Assembly (NCBI GenBank): GCA_031295725.1 | Contig: JAUMNV010000076.1 | Location: 1-56,128 of the forward strand | DNA from: Collinsella sp. | Lineage (GTDB): Bacteria > Actinomycetota > Coriobacteriia > Coriobacteriales > Coriobacteriaceae | Length of the DNA stretch: 56,128 nt | Reading direction: 5' to 3' | Part shown: one piece after another, positions 55,733 through 56,128 of the stretch | Numbering within the stretch: the first letter of the stretch is position 1 | Layout: each line of letters starts with the position of its first letter | Position numbers and translations under genes: made by a program | Notes under the pieces: generated by a model | What the model saw: the letters and a program-made list of their open reading frames with translations, nothing else | The model's database searches: none | Told to the model about the DNA's origin: nothing

Positions 55733-55748
55733 ACGGGTTCGAACCCGT
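55733..55748. repeat. Isolated T-arm-like palindrome
   Basis: ACGGGTTCGAACCCGT, a 16-base perfect palindrome identical in form to a tRNA T-arm, with no tRNA around it. It follows the second terminator copy and may be a remnant of another module. Confidence 0.55.
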
Positions 55749-55857
55749 ATCTAGCTATATATAAGAACGCTTGGCGAACAAAACCCGCCTTTTACCGATG
55801 GGAAACAAATAACTGATGCCTTTGGAGTAAAGTAGCGCTCCAGAGATGACCGATGTC

Positions 55858-56128
55858 TCAATACACATAAAACAGCTGGTCATCGCCAATATCAGAAGCC
55901 AATGCTTCAGTTATAACCTCAGGGACGCGACTGAGGGACATATTCATTTGTGAACAAAATATGGAGTACCCGATTCCCGCCCACGGCGCCCCTCCGGTCT
56001 GGCAATATATCTCCTTGCCGCGCGGCCCGGTGGAACCGGATGAGCCGCAAAGCGTGCACCTTGAGAACCGGATACTGCGAGGATGGACACACCAGATGTG
56101 TCGCATCCGGGCAGACATCGAACCATTT
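55858..56128 (-). CDS. Hypothetical protein, truncated at the window edge
   Basis: An open frame of at least 90 codons reading in from the right edge and stopping at 55858. It contains Cys residues (RCTLCG, IYCQ, IFCS) that might bind metal. The local DNA is more AT-rich than the rest. No family recognised; it could be a decayed gene or non-coding. Confidence 0.35.
   Translation of the reverse strand, partial: NGSMSARMRHIWCVHPRSIRFSRCTLCGSSGSTGPRGKEIYCQTGGAPWAGIGYSIFCSQMNMSLSRVPEVITEALASDIGDDQLFYVY

Noticed and set aside
55858..56128. Phage or integrase gene at the right edge
   Set aside because: Nothing in the visible residues supports an integrase; only a short Cys-containing open frame is present.

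Overview
The window comes from a high-GC Gram-positive of the class Coriobacteriia (Actinomycetota). The best guess is Collinsella or a close relative. This rests on protein character, the replication-origin gene order, the Tat-exported lipoprotein and the LPxTG cell-wall adhesin; no 16S gene is present to confirm it. Most genes look like ordinary chromosomal core genes.

Layout. 1-2616 (minus) holds the truncated end of an ABC exporter, a NUDIX ADP-ribose pyrophosphatase and purD; purA and dnaB follow to 5506. 5660-7519 is the rpsF-ssb-rpsR-rplI operon (minus). Two serine tRNAs follow at about 8 kb, then a nuclease-fold gene bracketed by two palindromic repeats in opposite orientation. 9.6-11.6 kb carries two membrane-protein genes (plus). 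11.7-15.5 kb carries typA, three small genes and an Ile-Ala-Ile tRNA cluster (minus).

The core of the window is the chromosomal replication region. On the minus strand the order is GHKL-ATPase gene, dnaA, dnaN, recF, dciA (DUF721), gyrB, gyrA. On the plus strand, diverging from it, the order is rpmH, rnpA, yidD, yidC, jag, rsmG, three parS sites, parA, parB and a small membrane protein. The dnaA-dnaN spacer carries an AT-rich stretch, five DnaA-trio repeats and non-canonical DnaA-box-like 9-mers, so it is the likely oriC. A second cluster of the same 9-mers lies between the GHKL gene and rpmH.

32.3-42.9 kb holds rlmN, ddl, an exonuclease-DinG helicase fusion, a pair of WYL regulators (PafB/PafC-like) and a very large M28-peptidase-like membrane protein with a disordered insertion of about 660 residues. 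42.9-46.4 kb is a thioester-domain/SpaA-repeat adhesin. 46.7-55.5 kb has tRNA-Gly, purB, a TSCPD protein, a Tat lipoprotein, a two-component system, purC, a small membrane protein, an M29 aminopeptidase and tRNA-Lys. Both of these tRNAs are followed by a structured module that repeats the tRNA 3' end. The last 350 bases are more AT-rich and may begin an accessory region.

How the genes fit together: replication initiation and its loading factors (dnaA, dciA, dnaB, dnaN, gyrase) and segregation (parABS) occupy one neighbourhood. Purine synthesis genes (purD, purA, purB, purC) are scattered as single units. The most unusual items are the origin architecture, the GHKL protein with a Gln/Pro/Met/Tyr-rich domain next to dnaA, the M28-like giant protein with altered metal ligands, the tRNA-tail modules, and the palindrome-bracketed nuclease gene.
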